The notes beneath the pieces were generated by a model, which saw only the letters and a program-made list of their open reading frames with translations, searched no databases and was not told the DNA's origin. This document shows positions 1 to 9,657 of a stretch of DNA of 64,000 bases, piece after piece (positions within the stretch are counted from its first letter, which is position 1; each line of letters starts with the position of its first letter). Source of the stretch: Methylobacterium sp. J-067 (GTDB lineage: Bacteria > Pseudomonadota > Alphaproteobacteria > Rhizobiales > Beijerinckiaceae); contig NZ_JAKSXZ010000058.1 of assembly GCF_022829465.1 (NCBI RefSeq), forward strand, positions 140,605-204,604. The letters are read 5' to 3'. A program made the translations under genes and the position numbers.

Positions 1-23
1 GCGGGATAGATGACGCGCCGTGC

Positions 24-641
24 TCACACGGCCAGCACCCGCGCCACCTCGTCCCGCAGGACCGGCAGCAATTCGGCCTCGAACCACGGCTCGCGCTTGA
101 GCCAGCCGTTGTTGCGCCAGGACGGGTGGGGCAGGGGCAGGACGCGGGGGCGGCGGGGCTCGTCGAGGATCGCGCGCCAGCGGCGGACGGTGCCGGTGAG
201 GCCGCCCTCCAGCTTCCCGAGATGCCACGCCTGCGCGTAGGAGCCGATCACGAGGATCAGGTCGAGGTTCGGCAGGCCGGTGAACAGCTCCTCCCGCCAG
301 CGCTCGGCGCATTCCCGGCGGGGCGGCTTGTCGCCACCCTTGGCGTCGAGGCCGGGAAAGCACGAGCCCATCGGCACGATGGCGATTTTTTCCGGGTTGT
401 AGAACTGCGCCTCGTCCAAACCGAGCCAGGAGCGCAGCCGCACGCCCGACGGGTCCATGAACGGCATGCCGGTGCGGTGAGCCCGCGTGCCCGGCGCCTG
501 ACTCGCCACGCCGAGGCGCGCGCCGGTCGAGCCCTGGATGATCGGCCGAGGTTCCTGCGGCAGGGGCGGCCCATAGAGGGGGCTGTCTCGACAGAGGCGG
601 CAGGCGCGCAACCGCGCGGCGGTGTCTTCGAAGGGCGGCAT
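24..641 (-). CDS. Uracil-DNA glycosylase family protein
   Basis: Predicted base-excision repair glycosylase of the uracil-DNA glycosylase superfamily, 205 residues. The motif-1 equivalent is visible as SQAPGTRAHRTGMPF with the following DPSG, and the C-terminal HPSW motif supplies the second active-site loop. An N-terminal CRLC pair (C14, C17) is typical of this uncharacterised UDG branch. I start it at the ATG at 641 because homology-like sequence begins there; the open frame extends upstream to 758 but through a terminator hairpin and without family features. It lies alone downstream of the molybdenum hydroxylase genes on the same strand. Substrate preference cannot be read from sequence. 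Confidence 0.85.
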   Translation of the reverse strand: MPPFEDTAARLRACRLCRDSPLYGPPLPQEPRPIIQGSTGARLGVASQAPGTRAHRTGMPFMDPSGVRLRSWLGLDEAQFYNPEKIAIVPMGSCFPGLDAKGGDKPPRRECAERWREELFTGLPNLDLILVIGSYAQAWHLGKLEGGLTGTVRRWRAILDEPRRPRVLPLPHPSWRNNGWLKREPWFEAELLPVLRDEVARVLAV

Positions 642-671
642 CCGGCGGATATAGGGCCCCCGGCGACCGCT

Positions 672-706
672 CATAAAGAAACGGCGCGGGTCGCGCCGCG
701 CCGTTT
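672..706 (-). terminator. Rho-independent terminator after the molybdenum hydroxylase genes
   Basis: A perfect 11-bp inverted repeat (679-689 with 696-706, 6-nt loop) is followed on the minus strand by a T-rich stretch reading through TTTCTTTAT. It sits just past the stop of the large hydroxylase subunit, so it probably ends that operon and separates it from the glycosylase gene. Confidence 0.7.
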
Positions 707-779
707 GAGTGGAGTCTCGTGCCTTGGGGGAAGGCCTCTCCGGTCTACGCTCCCCCACGCGGAAATATTGTGCGTTTCC

Positions 780-2975
780 TCACGCGCCCTTCGTGCCGGA
801 CAAGTCGAGCGGCAGCGAGCGCAGCCGCTGCCCTGTCGCCGCGAAGACGGCGTTGGCGATGGCCGGCGCGAGGACCGGAACGCCAGGCTCGCCGATGCCG
901 GTCGGCGCCACGGCGCTCGAGACGATGTGAACCTCGACCTTGGGCATCTCGCTGATCCGGGTCGGCTCGTAGGCGTCGAAATTCGCCTCCTGCACCTGTC
1001 CGTCCTTCAGGGTGATGCGGTTGCGCAGCACCGAGGACAGGGCGAAGCCCACGGCGCCCTCGACCTGCGCGCGGATCACGTCCGGGTTGACGGCGACGCC
1101 GACATCGACGGCGGCGACGATGCGCTCGACCTTCACGTGGCCCTCGGCGGCGCTCACCTGCGCCACCATGGCGACGTAGGAGCCGAAGGATTCGTGCACG
1201 GCGACGCCGAGCCCGCTGCCCTTCGGCTGCGCGGCGCCCCAGCCGGCCTTGTCGGCGGCGAGCCGCAGGACGCCGGCGAGGCGCGGCGCGCCAGCGAGCA
1301 GCCCCAGCCGGTAGGCGACGGGATCGGCGCCCGCCGCATGGGCGAGGTCGTCGATCATCACCTCCATCACATGGGCGGTGTGGCTGTGGCCGACCGAGCG
1401 CCACCACAGGACCGGCACGCCCTCGCGGCCGTTATGGACGCCGAAGCGGTAGGCGGCGAGCGCGTAGGGCGTGTCCGAGGCGCCCTCGACGGTGGTGGCG
1501 TCGATGCCGTCCTTGACGATCATCGCCTCGAAGGGCGAGCCGATCATGATCGACTTGCCGACCATCACATGGTCCCACCCGACGATGGCGCCCTTGGCGT
1601 CGAGGCCGGCGCGGACCTTGTGGAACACGCTCGGGCGGTAATAGCCGCCGGTCATGTCGTCCTCGCGGGTCCAGACGAGGTGGACCGGCGCCGTCTCGCC
1701 GCTCGCCTTGAACACGGCGGCGGTCTCGGCGGCGTAATCCGCCGTGGGGGTCGCCCGGCGCCCGAACGAGCCGCCGGCCCAGGTCGTGTGCAGGCGGACC
1801 TTGTCCGGCGTCACGCCGAGCAGGGCGGCCATGGTCGCCTGTTCCACGGTCTGGAACTGGAAGCCGGCATAGACGTCGTAGCCGCCGTCACCCGCCTTCT
1901 CGATCGTGGCGTTCAGGGGCTCCATCGCCGCGTGGGCGAGATAGGGGAAGGTGAACTCGGCCTCGATCACCTTGGCCGCGCCCTTCAGCGCCGCCTCCGG
2001 CTCGCCGCGCTTCGAGGCGGTGAGACCGGGCTTGCCGGCCTTCTCCCGGTACTCGGCGAGAATCGCCTCCGAGGAGCGCGTCTCGGCGGCGGACTCGTCC
2101 CACGTCACCTTCAGCGCCTTGCGGCCCTGCATCGCGGACCACGTGTCCTTCGCGATCACCGCGACGCCGGAGGGGACCTGCACCACGTCGATCACGCCCG
2201 GCACCTTGCGGGCGTCGGCGGCGTCGAAGCTCTCCACGGTGCCGCCGAAGCAGGGCGCGCGGGCGATCACCGCCGTCACCTGGCCCGGCCGGCGGATGTC
2301 GAGGGCGTAGACGGCCGAGCCGTCGGTCTTGGCCTTGGAATCAAGGCGCGCCAGCGGCTTCCCGATGAGTGTCCACTCGCTCGGATCCTTGAGCCGGGGC
2401 TCGGCCGGGACGGGGAGGGTGGCGGCGGAGGCCGCCAGCTCGCCGAACCGCGCCTGCCGGTTCGAGGCGGCGTGGCGCACGATGCCGTCCGCCACGGTGA
2501 TCTCGGCCACCGGCACCCGCCACTGGAAGGAGGCGGCGGCCACCAGCATCTCGCGGGCGGCGGCGCCGGCCTTGCGCAATTGCACCCAGGAATTGGCCAC
2601 CGCCGTCGAGCCGCCGGTGCCCTGGATCGGGCCCATCAGCAGGTTGGCGTAGCGCGAGGCGTCGGCCGGGGCGAATTCGGTGCGCACCCGCGACCAGTCG
2701 GCGCCGAGCTCGTCCGCCAGGATGGTGGCGAGCCCGGTCGTGTTCCCCTGGCCCATGTCGAGGTGCTTGATCACCACGGTCACGGTGTCGTCGGCGCCGA
2801 TGCGCACGAAGGCGTTCGGGTCGGCCTTGATGCCGGCGGGGTCGAGCCCGGCGGCGCGGGCCGGGCCGGCATCGAGCCGGAAGGCCACGACGATGGCCCC
2901 CGCCCCGACGAGGAAGCCCCGCCGGTTCGGACGGGGGGAGGGCGGTGTCTGAATCGGCCGACGGACGTTCAGCAT
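780..2975 (-). CDS. Xanthine dehydrogenase family protein, molybdopterin-binding subunit (IorB-like)
   Basis: Large catalytic subunit, 731 residues, of an aldehyde/isoquinoline oxidoreductase-type molybdenum hydroxylase. It starts with a twin-arginine signal (N-R-R-G-F-L at residues 17-22 followed by a hydrophobic stretch), so the folded holoenzyme is probably exported to the periplasm. The C-terminal GIGEPGVP motif carries the conserved catalytic Glu of this family, and TGGSTAV and GGSFGRR segments match the cofactor-binding region. The 2Fe-2S subunit lies 59 bases upstream on the same strand, giving the IorA-IorB gene order. No cytochrome c subunit is adjacent, so the electron acceptor is unknown. 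Natural substrate is not deducible; isoquinoline is only the name-giving family substrate. Confidence 0.9.
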   Translation of the reverse strand: MLNVRRPIQTPPSPRPNRRGFLVGAGAIVVAFRLDAGPARAAGLDPAGIKADPNAFVRIGADDTVTVVIKHLDMGQGNTTGLATILADELGADWSRVRTEFAPADASRYANLLMGPIQGTGGSTAVANSWVQLRKAGAAAREMLVAAASFQWRVPVAEITVADGIVRHAASNRQARFGELAASAATLPVPAEPRLKDPSEWTLIGKPLARLDSKAKTDGSAVYALDIRRPGQVTAVIARAPCFGGTVESFDAADARKVPGVIDVVQVPSGVAVIAKDTWSAMQGRKALKVTWDESAAETRSSEAILAEYREKAGKPGLTASKRGEPEAALKGAAKVIEAEFTFPYLAHAAMEPLNATIEKAGDGGYDVYAGFQFQTVEQATMAALLGVTPDKVRLHTTWAGGSFGRRATPTADYAAETAAVFKASGETAPVHLVWTREDDMTGGYYRPSVFHKVRAGLDAKGAIVGWDHVMVGKSIMIGSPFEAMIVKDGIDATTVEGASDTPYALAAYRFGVHNGREGVPVLWWRSVGHSHTAHVMEVMIDDLAHAAGADPVAYRLGLLAGAPRLAGVLRLAADKAGWGAAQPKGSGLGVAVHESFGSYVAMVAQVSAAEGHVKVERIVAAVDVGVAVNPDVIRAQVEGAVGFALSSVLRNRITLKDGQVQEANFDAYEPTRISEMPKVEVHIVSSAVAPTGIGEPGVPVLAPAIANAVFAATGQRLRSLPLDLSGTKGA

Positions 2976-3034
2976 GGCGGCGATGCTCCGGTCAGGACCG
3001 TGAAAGGAGGCGGCTTCGCAGGGCGGCGGAGCGG

Positions 3035-3493
3035 TCAGGCGAGGGAGCGCGCGGCCTCGTGGATCGCCGCGCGGATGCGCTGGTAGGTGCCGCAGCGGCA
3101 GATGTTGCCGTCCATGGCGCCGTCGATGTCGGCGTCGGTCGGGCGGGCGTTGCTCGACAGGAGCCCGATGGCGGACATGATCTGTCCGGACTGGCAATAG
3201 CCGCACTGGACCACGTCGAGCTTGCGCCACGCGGTCTGCACGGCCTGCGCGACGCGGCCCGAAACGCCCTCGATCGTGGCGACCTGCTGCCCCGCGCCGA
3301 CATCGCCGAGGCGGGTCTGGCAGGCGCGGACGGGCTGCCCGTCGAGATGCACGGTGCAGGCGCCACACTGGCCGATGCCGCATCCGTACTTGGTGCCGGT
3401 CATCGTCAGGTGGTCGCGCAGCACCCACAGGAGCGGCGTGTCCGGATCGGCATCGACCGCATGCGGCACGCCGTTGATCGTGATCTGGGGCAT
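3035..3493 (-). CDS. (2Fe-2S)-binding subunit of molybdenum hydroxylase (IorA-like)
   Basis: Small electron-transfer subunit, 152 residues, that passes electrons from the molybdopterin subunit encoded next. The plant-type ferredoxin motif is visible as C38, C43, C46 and C58. The C-terminal helical 2Fe-2S domain carries C97, C100, C132 and C134 (CGYC and CRC motifs). The ATG at 3493 is chosen because MPQITINGV is the usual family start; the frame is open further upstream without similarity. It has no signal peptide itself, consistent with hitch-hiking export with its Tat-signal-bearing partner. The divergent histidine kinase starts 226 bases away, so the intervening region holds both promoters. 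Confidence 0.92.
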   Translation of the reverse strand: MPQITINGVPHAVDADPDTPLLWVLRDHLTMTGTKYGCGIGQCGACTVHLDGQPVRACQTRLGDVGAGQQVATIEGVSGRVAQAVQTAWRKLDVVQCGYCQSGQIMSAIGLLSSNARPTDADIDGAMDGNICRCGTYQRIRAAIHEAARSLA

Positions 3494-3719
3494 GACGGAC
3501 TTCGGAATGCGGGGGGACCGAATCCGGCCCGAGACGCCAGCATAGCGCGCGGGAACGCCCCTCGGGCTGTGCGCCAGCGCACACAAACCCCCGGTAAATG
3601 GGACAGCCCCCCGAATGCAATCGATTGGACGGTTCTCGGCAGTCCCTTCTTAAGAGTTTGGCGACATCCTGGCTGTCTCTCGTCAATAAATCCCGAATAG
3701 CCCGGTTAACCTGCAGCGC

Positions 3720-5276
<1,557 letters not shown>

Positions 5277-5506
5277 GACAGGTCGAAGCGACTGAATTTT
5301 CAGAGTGTTTATTCAGAATTTCTTTGGCCTTGCAAAAGCTAGCTCACGGGCATAGGCTCGATTTGTCGGTACGTTCTTGGATGTTTTGGGCCGTATTTCC
5401 TTCGCAGGGCGGTTCTCTCACTCCTATCGTTATCGTTCGACCCGATGTTCCGTGTCCCAACACGGGCGTTGTTTATTCCTGACCCTGCGAAGATCGAGAC
5501 GTATCC
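5277..5506 (+). promoter_or_regulatory. Long leader/promoter region of cspA
   Basis: This 230-nt gap before cspA is visibly richer in A+T than its surroundings and contains a small perfect inverted repeat (CTGAA/TTCAG at 5291-5302). Cold-shock genes usually carry long structured 5' leaders that govern translation at low temperature, so a leader of this kind is likely; the transcription start cannot be placed by eye. Confidence 0.35.
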
Positions 5507-5716
5507 ATGTCTACCGGTACCGTGAAGTGGTTCAACGCGACCAAGGGCTTCGGCTTCATCCAGCCTGAGGACGGGGGCCAGGACGTGTTCGTGCACATCT
5601 CCGCCGTCGAGCGCGCCGGCCTCGGCACGCTAAACGAAGGTCAGCGCGTTTCCTACGAGCTGGAGACCGACCGTCGCAGCGGCAAGAAGGCCGCCGGCCA
5701 GCTCCGCGCCGCCTGA
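5507..5716 (+). CDS. cspA: Cold-shock protein CspA family
   Basis: Single cold-shock domain, 69 residues, the normal length. The RNA-binding motifs RNP1 (KGFGFI) and RNP2 (VFVHI) are intact. It acts as an RNA chaperone that melts secondary structure during cold or growth transitions. It has its own strong terminator and is followed by the DUF6481 gene, an arrangement seen repeatedly in Methylobacterium and rhizobia as far as I know. The long AT-rich leader suggests post-transcriptional control. Several cspA paralogs normally exist per genome, so the symbol marks the family rather than a specific ortholog. Confidence 0.95.
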   Translation: MSTGTVKWFNATKGFGFIQPEDGGQDVFVHISAVERAGLGTLNEGQRVSYELETDRRSGKKAAGQLRAA

Positions 5717-5738
5717 TCCTATCCAGGATTCACGACCG

Positions 5739-5765
5739 AGCCGCCCCCACCGGGGCGGCTTCCTT
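5739..5765 (+). terminator. Rho-independent terminator of cspA
   Basis: Perfect 9-bp GC-rich stem (5739-5747 with 5752-5760) with a CACC loop, followed by TCCTT on the plus strand. It lies 22 bases past the cspA stop. Confidence 0.8.
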
Positions 5766-5818
5766 ATGTCGACCCCTAAGGGGCCGCGCGTGTGCGTGCC
5801 GCCCGATCCGGAGATTGC

Positions 5819-6187
5819 GTGAGCTTCCAGAACAGCCAAGCCCTGACCGACCGCCTCGCCGCCTCCTCGAAGGCGCGTTCGGAGACCCTGGCCCGCTTCC
5901 GGGCGCGGCCGCCGGCCGACGATCCGGCCGTGCTGGCGCGCCATTCGGCCCGCCGCGCCATCATCGACGCCCGCGAGACCCGCGCCGCCGCCCGTGAAGC
6001 CGAGCGCCTGGTCGAGGTCGCCCGCGCCGCCGCCGCAGCGGAAGCCGCCCGTCTGGCGGAAGCCGAGCGCGTCGAAGCCGAGCGCCTCGCCGCCGAGGAG
6101 CGCGCCATCGCCCGGCAGGCCGAGCTGAAGGCCCAGCGCGACGCCCGCTACCTCGCCCGCAAGGCCAAGGCCCAGCGTCGCGGGTAA
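5819..6187 (+). CDS. DUF6481 family protein
   Basis: Small highly charged, Ala/Arg/Glu-rich protein of 122 residues, predicted to be one long helix or coiled coil from about residue 15 to the Lys/Arg-rich end. I place the start at GTG 5819 because SFQNSQALTDRL is the normal DUF6481 beginning and a GGAG ribosome site lies 5 bases upstream; the frame is open upstream to an ATG at 5792 inside the terminator region. The family has no proven function. Its position directly after cspA and its basic tail fit a nucleic-acid or ribosome-associated role, which is inference only. Confidence 0.75.
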   Translation: MSFQNSQALTDRLAASSKARSETLARFRARPPADDPAVLARHSARRAIIDARETRAAAREAERLVEVARAAAAAEAARLAEAERVEAERLAAEERAIARQAELKAQRDARYLARKAKAQRRG

Positions 6188-6205
6188 GGGACGTGCCGGA
6201 CGGGC

Positions 6206-6496
6206 TCAATCGCCCGTCCGCCGTGCCGCGTTCTTGTAGACCTCGTCGCGCTCGCGCTTGCCGACCGCGACGACCAGCACCATTAGTTCGCGGTCACGCA
6301 CCTCGTAGACCAGCCGGTAGCCGGCACTCCGCAGCTTGATCTTGTAGCGCTCCTTGGCGCCATGCAGCCGTGCGGACAGGACCTTCGGCGCCTGAAGCCG
6401 CTCCACCAGCTTGGCCTTGAAGTGATCCCGCACGCTCGCATCGAGCTTGCGCCACTCCTTCAGCGCCGCGTCGAGGAAGGCGAGCTCATAGCTCAT
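6206..6496 (-). CDS. RelE/ParE-superfamily toxin
   Basis: Toxin half of a type II toxin-antitoxin pair, 96 residues. The fold signature is clear: an N-terminal MSYELAFLDAALKEWRKL strand-helix, then KERYKIKLRSAGYRLVYEV and a final strand with ELMVLVVAVGKRERDEVY. Basic residues K/R in the central strands and the terminal R-x-x-x-Y match RelE-type ribosome-dependent mRNA interferases. Its start overlaps the antitoxin stop by 11 bases, so the two are translationally coupled with the antitoxin first. Whether it is active is untested; all family-typical residues appear present. Confidence 0.88.
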   Translation of the reverse strand: MSYELAFLDAALKEWRKLDASVRDHFKAKLVERLQAPKVLSARLHGAKERYKIKLRSAGYRLVYEVRDRELMVLVVAVGKRERDEVYKNAARRTGD

Positions 6497-6734
6497 CGAG
6501 GGAGACGCGGTGGATCGCCTGCCCCTCCCGCGCGTCGGCGAGGGCGTTCAGTTCGAGATCCTCAAGACGCTCCAGAAGCTCCTCGTAAGCCCTGGCGGGG
6601 ATGCAGTAGAACGCCGGCTCGTTGCGGTTGAGGATCGCGACGGGAAACCCCTCGCCGGCGGCGACGGTGCCCATCGGGTTCTTCTTCAGATCGGAGATGC
6701 TGGCGACGGTCGCGGCGTGGACGGCATGGGGCAT
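6486..6734 (-). CDS. StbD/Phd-family antitoxin
   Basis: Antitoxin, 82 residues. The N-terminal half (TVASISDLKKNPMG followed by PVAILNRNEPAFYCIPARAYEELL) is the typical DNA-binding YefM/Phd/StbD fold, which represses its own promoter; the C-terminal helix (LEDLELNALADAREGQ) is the toxin-binding tail. The ATG at 6734 begins the conserved region; the frame is open further upstream without similarity. It is the first gene of a two-gene operon and its 3' end overlaps the toxin gene by 11 bases. Pairing of StbD-like antitoxin with a RelE toxin is common in alphaproteobacteria. Confidence 0.85.
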   Translation of the reverse strand: MPHAVHAATVASISDLKKNPMGTVAAGEGFPVAILNRNEPAFYCIPARAYEELLERLEDLELNALADAREGQAIHRVSLDEL

Positions 6735-6784
6735 GACAGGGGCTCCCGTTCGTGCCTTCCATAGCACCCGGAACTGGTCGCGCC

Positions 6785-7201
6785 CTAGGGCAATCCGCCC
6801 ATCGCCCGCACCAGCGCCCATTCCGCGTCGCTGACCGGCTGTACCGACAGCCGGGAGTTGTTGACGAGGACCATGTCCTTCAGGGCCGCCTCGGCCTTGA
6901 TCGCCTCGAGGGTGACGGGCACGCGCATCGGCTCGACGGCGCGGACGTCGACCATGCCGAAGCGGCCGGTCTCGTCGGTGTGGTCGGGATAATAGGGGCG
7001 GATCACCTCCACCACGCCGACCACGGCCTTGCCCTCGTTCGAGTGGTAGAAGAACCCGCGCTCGCCCACCCGCATCGCCATCAGCTGCTGCTTGGCGAGG
7101 TGGTTGCGCACGCCGTTCCAGAACGTGCCCTCCGCGCCGGCCGCGACCTGTTGCGCCCACGACCAGGTCGCGGGCTCGGACTTGAACAACCAATACGCCA
7201 T
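6785..7201 (-). CDS. EVE domain-containing protein
   Basis: EVE (thymocyte nuclear protein 1-like) domain of 138 residues occupying the full protein, related to the PUA and YTH folds that read modified bases in RNA or DNA. The start MAYWLFKSEP and the FWNGVRNHLAKQ and FYHSNEGKAVVGV segments are diagnostic. A Trp/Tyr-lined pocket binds modified nucleobases in characterised members. It sits between the toxin-antitoxin pair and gpsA on the same strand, 27 bases past the gpsA stop, and may be co-transcribed with gpsA. The ligand in this organism is unknown. Confidence 0.9.
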   Translation of the reverse strand: MAYWLFKSEPATWSWAQQVAAGAEGTFWNGVRNHLAKQQLMAMRVGERGFFYHSNEGKAVVGVVEVIRPYYPDHTDETGRFGMVDVRAVEPMRVPVTLEAIKAEAALKDMVLVNNSRLSVQPVSDAEWALVRAMGGLP

Positions 7202-7228
7202 CGTCGTCTCGTCGGGATTCCTGACGCC

Positions 7229-8221
7229 TCAATCCATCTCGCCCCGCAGGGGCCGGGAGAGAAGCTTGGCGGCGACCGTATCCACCTCGGTCTCACCCGC
7301 CACCAGCGCGGCGACCGCCTCGGCCACCGGCATCTCGATGCCCCGCGCCCGGGCGAGGCCGGTCAGCGCGGCGGCGGTGAAGGCGCCCTCCGCGAGCTTG
7401 CCGCCCGCCGCCGCCTCCGGGCTCGCCCCGGCGCCGAGGCGCTGGCCGAAGGCGAAGTTGCGCGATTGCGGCGAGCCTGCCGTGAGCACGAGGTCGCCGA
7501 GGCCCGACAGCCCCATCAGCGTCTCCGGCCGCCCGCCGAAGGCACGCGCGAAGCGCATCAGCTCCGCGAAGGCGCGGGCGATGAGGGCGGCGCGGGCACT
7601 CTCGCCGAGCCCTCGTCCCGCGACGATCCCGCAGGCGATGGCCAGCACGTTCTTGCCCGCCCCGCCGACCTCGACGCCGCGCACGTCGTCGGTGTGGTAG
7701 AGCCGGAAGGTCGGCCCCGAGATCAGCGCCGAGAGCGAGGCCGCGAGGCCGGCATCGGCGCTGGCCAGCGTCACGGCGGTCGGCAGGCCGCGGGCCACAT
7801 CCGCCGCGAAGCTCGGGCCGGAGAGCACGGCGACGGGCGTCCCGGCGGGAAGCACCTCGGCCGCGACCGCGCTCATGAAGCTGTCGCTGCCCCGCTCGAT
7901 GCCCTTCGCGCAGAGGATCACCGGCCCCGCCGCCGCCAGCGGCGCGGCGAGTTGCCCGAGCACCCCGCGCACCGTCTGCGCCGGCACCACGAGGAGGGTC
8001 GCCCGCGCCCCCGCGAGCGCGTCCGCCTCGGCCGTGGCGCGCACCGCCGGATGCAGGGGGACGCCGGGCAGGTAGCGCGGGTTCTCGCGCTCGGCCTCGA
8101 GCCGCGCGGCGGCCTGCGGATCGCGCAGCCAGAGGGTCACCGGATGGCCGGCGGCGGCGGCGGCGTTGGCGAGCGCCGTGCCCCAGGCTCCGCCGCCGAC
8201 GACGTTCACGGATGCGCTCAT
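7229..8221 (-). CDS. gpsA: Glycerol-3-phosphate dehydrogenase [NAD(P)+]
   Basis: Reduces dihydroxyacetone phosphate to sn-glycerol-3-phosphate for phospholipid synthesis; cytoplasmic, 330 residues. The N-terminal Rossmann motif GGGAWGTALA starts at residue 9. The catalytic Lys is in GGAGKNVLAIACGI, and GLSGLGDLVLT plus the MPVAEAV segment mark the C-terminal helical domain. The ATG at 8221 is used; the longer open frame to 8497 overlaps the neighbour and lacks similarity. Its start overlaps the upstream 101-residue gene by 4 bases (ATGA), so expression is coupled to tsaD through that gene, the usual tsaD-gpsA linkage of alphaproteobacteria. Confidence 0.95.
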   Translation of the reverse strand: MSASVNVVGGGAWGTALANAAAAAGHPVTLWLRDPQAAARLEAERENPRYLPGVPLHPAVRATAEADALAGARATLLVVPAQTVRGVLGQLAAPLAAAGPVILCAKGIERGSDSFMSAVAAEVLPAGTPVAVLSGPSFAADVARGLPTAVTLASADAGLAASLSALISGPTFRLYHTDDVRGVEVGGAGKNVLAIACGIVAGRGLGESARAALIARAFAELMRFARAFGGRPETLMGLSGLGDLVLTAGSPQSRNFAFGQRLGAGASPEAAAGGKLAEGAFTAAALTGLARARGIEMPVAEAVAALVAGETEVDTVAAKLLSRPLRGEMD

Positions 8222-8523
8222 GCGGTCTGCCTCAGCTTGCCCCGCCACGCCAGCGAGCGCCGGTTGAGGGCGTGGAGGTCGGCCTCGCCTGCGAGCACCG
8301 TTTCGCCCAGCGCGATCGCCGCTTCCAGCCGGTCGGCGGCCATGTTCGCGTAGGCCGGCGGCTTCACGCTCTCGCGCCAGGGGCCGCCGCAGGCATGGTC
8401 GAGGAGGATGCGGGCGAAGCAATGGTCGAGGCGCACCGGCCAATCCGGGTGAATCAGCGCCGCCTCCGGCAGGCGGCGCTCCACGAGGTCGCGCCACGCG
8501 GCGCGCCGGTCGGGGGCATTCAT
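8218..8523 (-). CDS. Conserved hypothetical protein between tsaD and gpsA
   Basis: Protein of 101 residues that I cannot assign to a named family. It is a cytoplasmic helical protein with conserved-looking segments ([30 protein letters not shown], and [13 protein letters not shown] at the end). It overlaps tsaD by 4 bases at its start and gpsA by 4 bases at its stop, so all three are translationally coupled; such tight coupling argues strongly that it is a real gene. The ATG at 8523 is fixed by the overlap with the tsaD stop. A link to tRNA modification or lipid precursor supply is possible only by context. Confidence 0.8.
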   Translation of the reverse strand: MNAPDRRAAWRDLVERRLPEAALIHPDWPVRLDHCFARILLDHACGGPWRESVKPPAYANMAADRLEAAIALGETVLAGEADLHALNRRSLAWRGKLRQTA

Positions 8524-9575
8524 GCCGCCGTGACCGGCGAGGGCTCGGCCGCCAGCGGCCAGCGCGGGCGGGCCGGGGCGGTGATGTCGTCCACGAGGCC
8601 GAGCCGCAGGCGCTCCAGCCCGGCCCAGGCGATCATCGCGCCGTTGTCGCCGCACAGGTGCAGGGGCGGGGCGACGAAGGCGAGTCCGGCTTCCCCCGCC
8701 AGCGCAGCCAGCGCCCGCCGAATCGCGCCGTTGGCGGCGACGCCCCCCGCCGCGACCAGGGCGGTCGGCCGCCCGGCCCGGTCGGAGAAGCCGCGCAGGG
8801 CCACGCGGGTGCGGTCGATCACCACATCGACCACCGCCGCCTGGAAGCCGGCGCAGAGGTCGGCCACGTCGCGCTCGGCCAGCGGCGCGGTGCGCTCGGC
8901 CTCGATCCGCAGGGCGGTCTTGAGGCCGGAGAGGGAGAAGTCGGCCTCCCGCCGCCCGAGCATCGGCCGAGGGAGGGCGAAGCGTTCGGGATCGCCGGCC
9001 TCGGCCATGCGCTCCACCTCCGGCCCGCCGGGATAGCCGAGGCCGAGGAGCTTGGCGGCCTTGTCGAAGGCCTCGCCGATGGCGTCGTCGATGGTGCCGC
9101 CGAGGCGCACGTAATCGCCGACGCCGCGCACGGCCACGAGCTGCGTGTGCCCGCCGGAGGCGAGCAGCAGCAGGTAGGGGAAGTCGAGCCCGTCCGTCAG
9201 CCGGGCGGTGAGGGCGTGGGCTTCGAGATGGTTGACCGCGAGCAGCGGCTTGTTCGCCACCAGCGCCAGGGTCTTGGCGGTGACGAGGCCGACCAGCACG
9301 CCGCCGATCAGCCCCGGCCCCGCCGCGACGGCGATGCCGTCGAGGTCGGAAAGGCGCGTCCCGGCCCGTTCGAGGGCGCGGGCGATCAGCCGGTCCAGCA
9401 CCTCCACATGGGCGCGGGCGGCGATCTCCGGCACGACGCCGCCATAGGCCGCGTGCTCGGCGATCTGGCTCAGCACCTCGTTGGCGCGGATCACCGGCGC
9501 CCCATCGGGATCGAGCGAGACCACGGCGGCGGCGGTCTCGTCGCAGGTGGTCTCGATGCCGAGTACGGTCTTCAC
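8520..9575 (-). CDS. tsaD: tRNA N6-adenosine threonylcarbamoyltransferase TsaD
   Basis: Transfers the threonylcarbamoyl group to A37 of ANN-decoding tRNAs (t6A synthesis) together with TsaB and TsaE. Length is 351 residues. The ASKHA-fold phosphate loop GIETTCDE opens the protein, metal ligands H116 and H120 lie in NHLEAH, and later PGGPEVER and [10 protein letters not shown] motifs are intact. I choose the GTG at 9575 because VKTVLGIET is the normal start and AGGGAG lies about 8 bases upstream; there is no in-frame ATG nearby. A long palindrome sits immediately upstream of this ribosome site. First gene of the tsaD-unknown-gpsA operon. Confidence 0.95.
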   Translation of the reverse strand: MKTVLGIETTCDETAAAVVSLDPDGAPVIRANEVLSQIAEHAAYGGVVPEIAARAHVEVLDRLIARALERAGTRLSDLDGIAVAAGPGLIGGVLVGLVTAKTLALVANKPLLAVNHLEAHALTARLTDGLDFPYLLLLASGGHTQLVAVRGVGDYVRLGGTIDDAIGEAFDKAAKLLGLGYPGGPEVERMAEAGDPERFALPRPMLGRREADFSLSGLKTALRIEAERTAPLAERDVADLCAGFQAAVVDVVIDRTRVALRGFSDRAGRPTALVAAGGVAANGAIRRALAALAGEAGLAFVAPPLHLCGDNGAMIAWAGLERLRLGLVDDITAPARPRWPLAAEPSPVTAA

Positions 9576-9591
9576 GTAGCGGACTCCCTGC

Positions 9592-9638
9592 GATCCCGAA
9601 CCCGTCGGGGGCGAACCGCCCCCGACGGGTTCGGGATC
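9592..9638. repeat. Perfect 22-bp palindrome with 3-nt loop upstream of tsaD
   Basis: Arms 9592-9613 and 9617-9638 are exact reverse complements separated by AAC. It lies between the molbindin stop and the tsaD ribosome-binding site, which begins a few bases after the hairpin on the minus strand. No T-run follows, so it is not a standard intrinsic terminator; it could be a transcript-end hairpin, a translational control element or a dispersed palindromic repeat. Confidence 0.85.
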
Positions 9639-9657
9639 GGTTGCGCCGTCATGCGGC

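Noticed and set aside
126..3086. 986-codon open frame on the plus strand
   Set aside because: Antisense shadow of the glycosylase and molybdenum hydroxylase genes; the product is Arg/Gly/His-rich without family features.
5291..5302. Palindrome after the histidine kinase as terminator
   Set aside because: Stem is only 5 bp and AT-rich with no T-run of proper placement.
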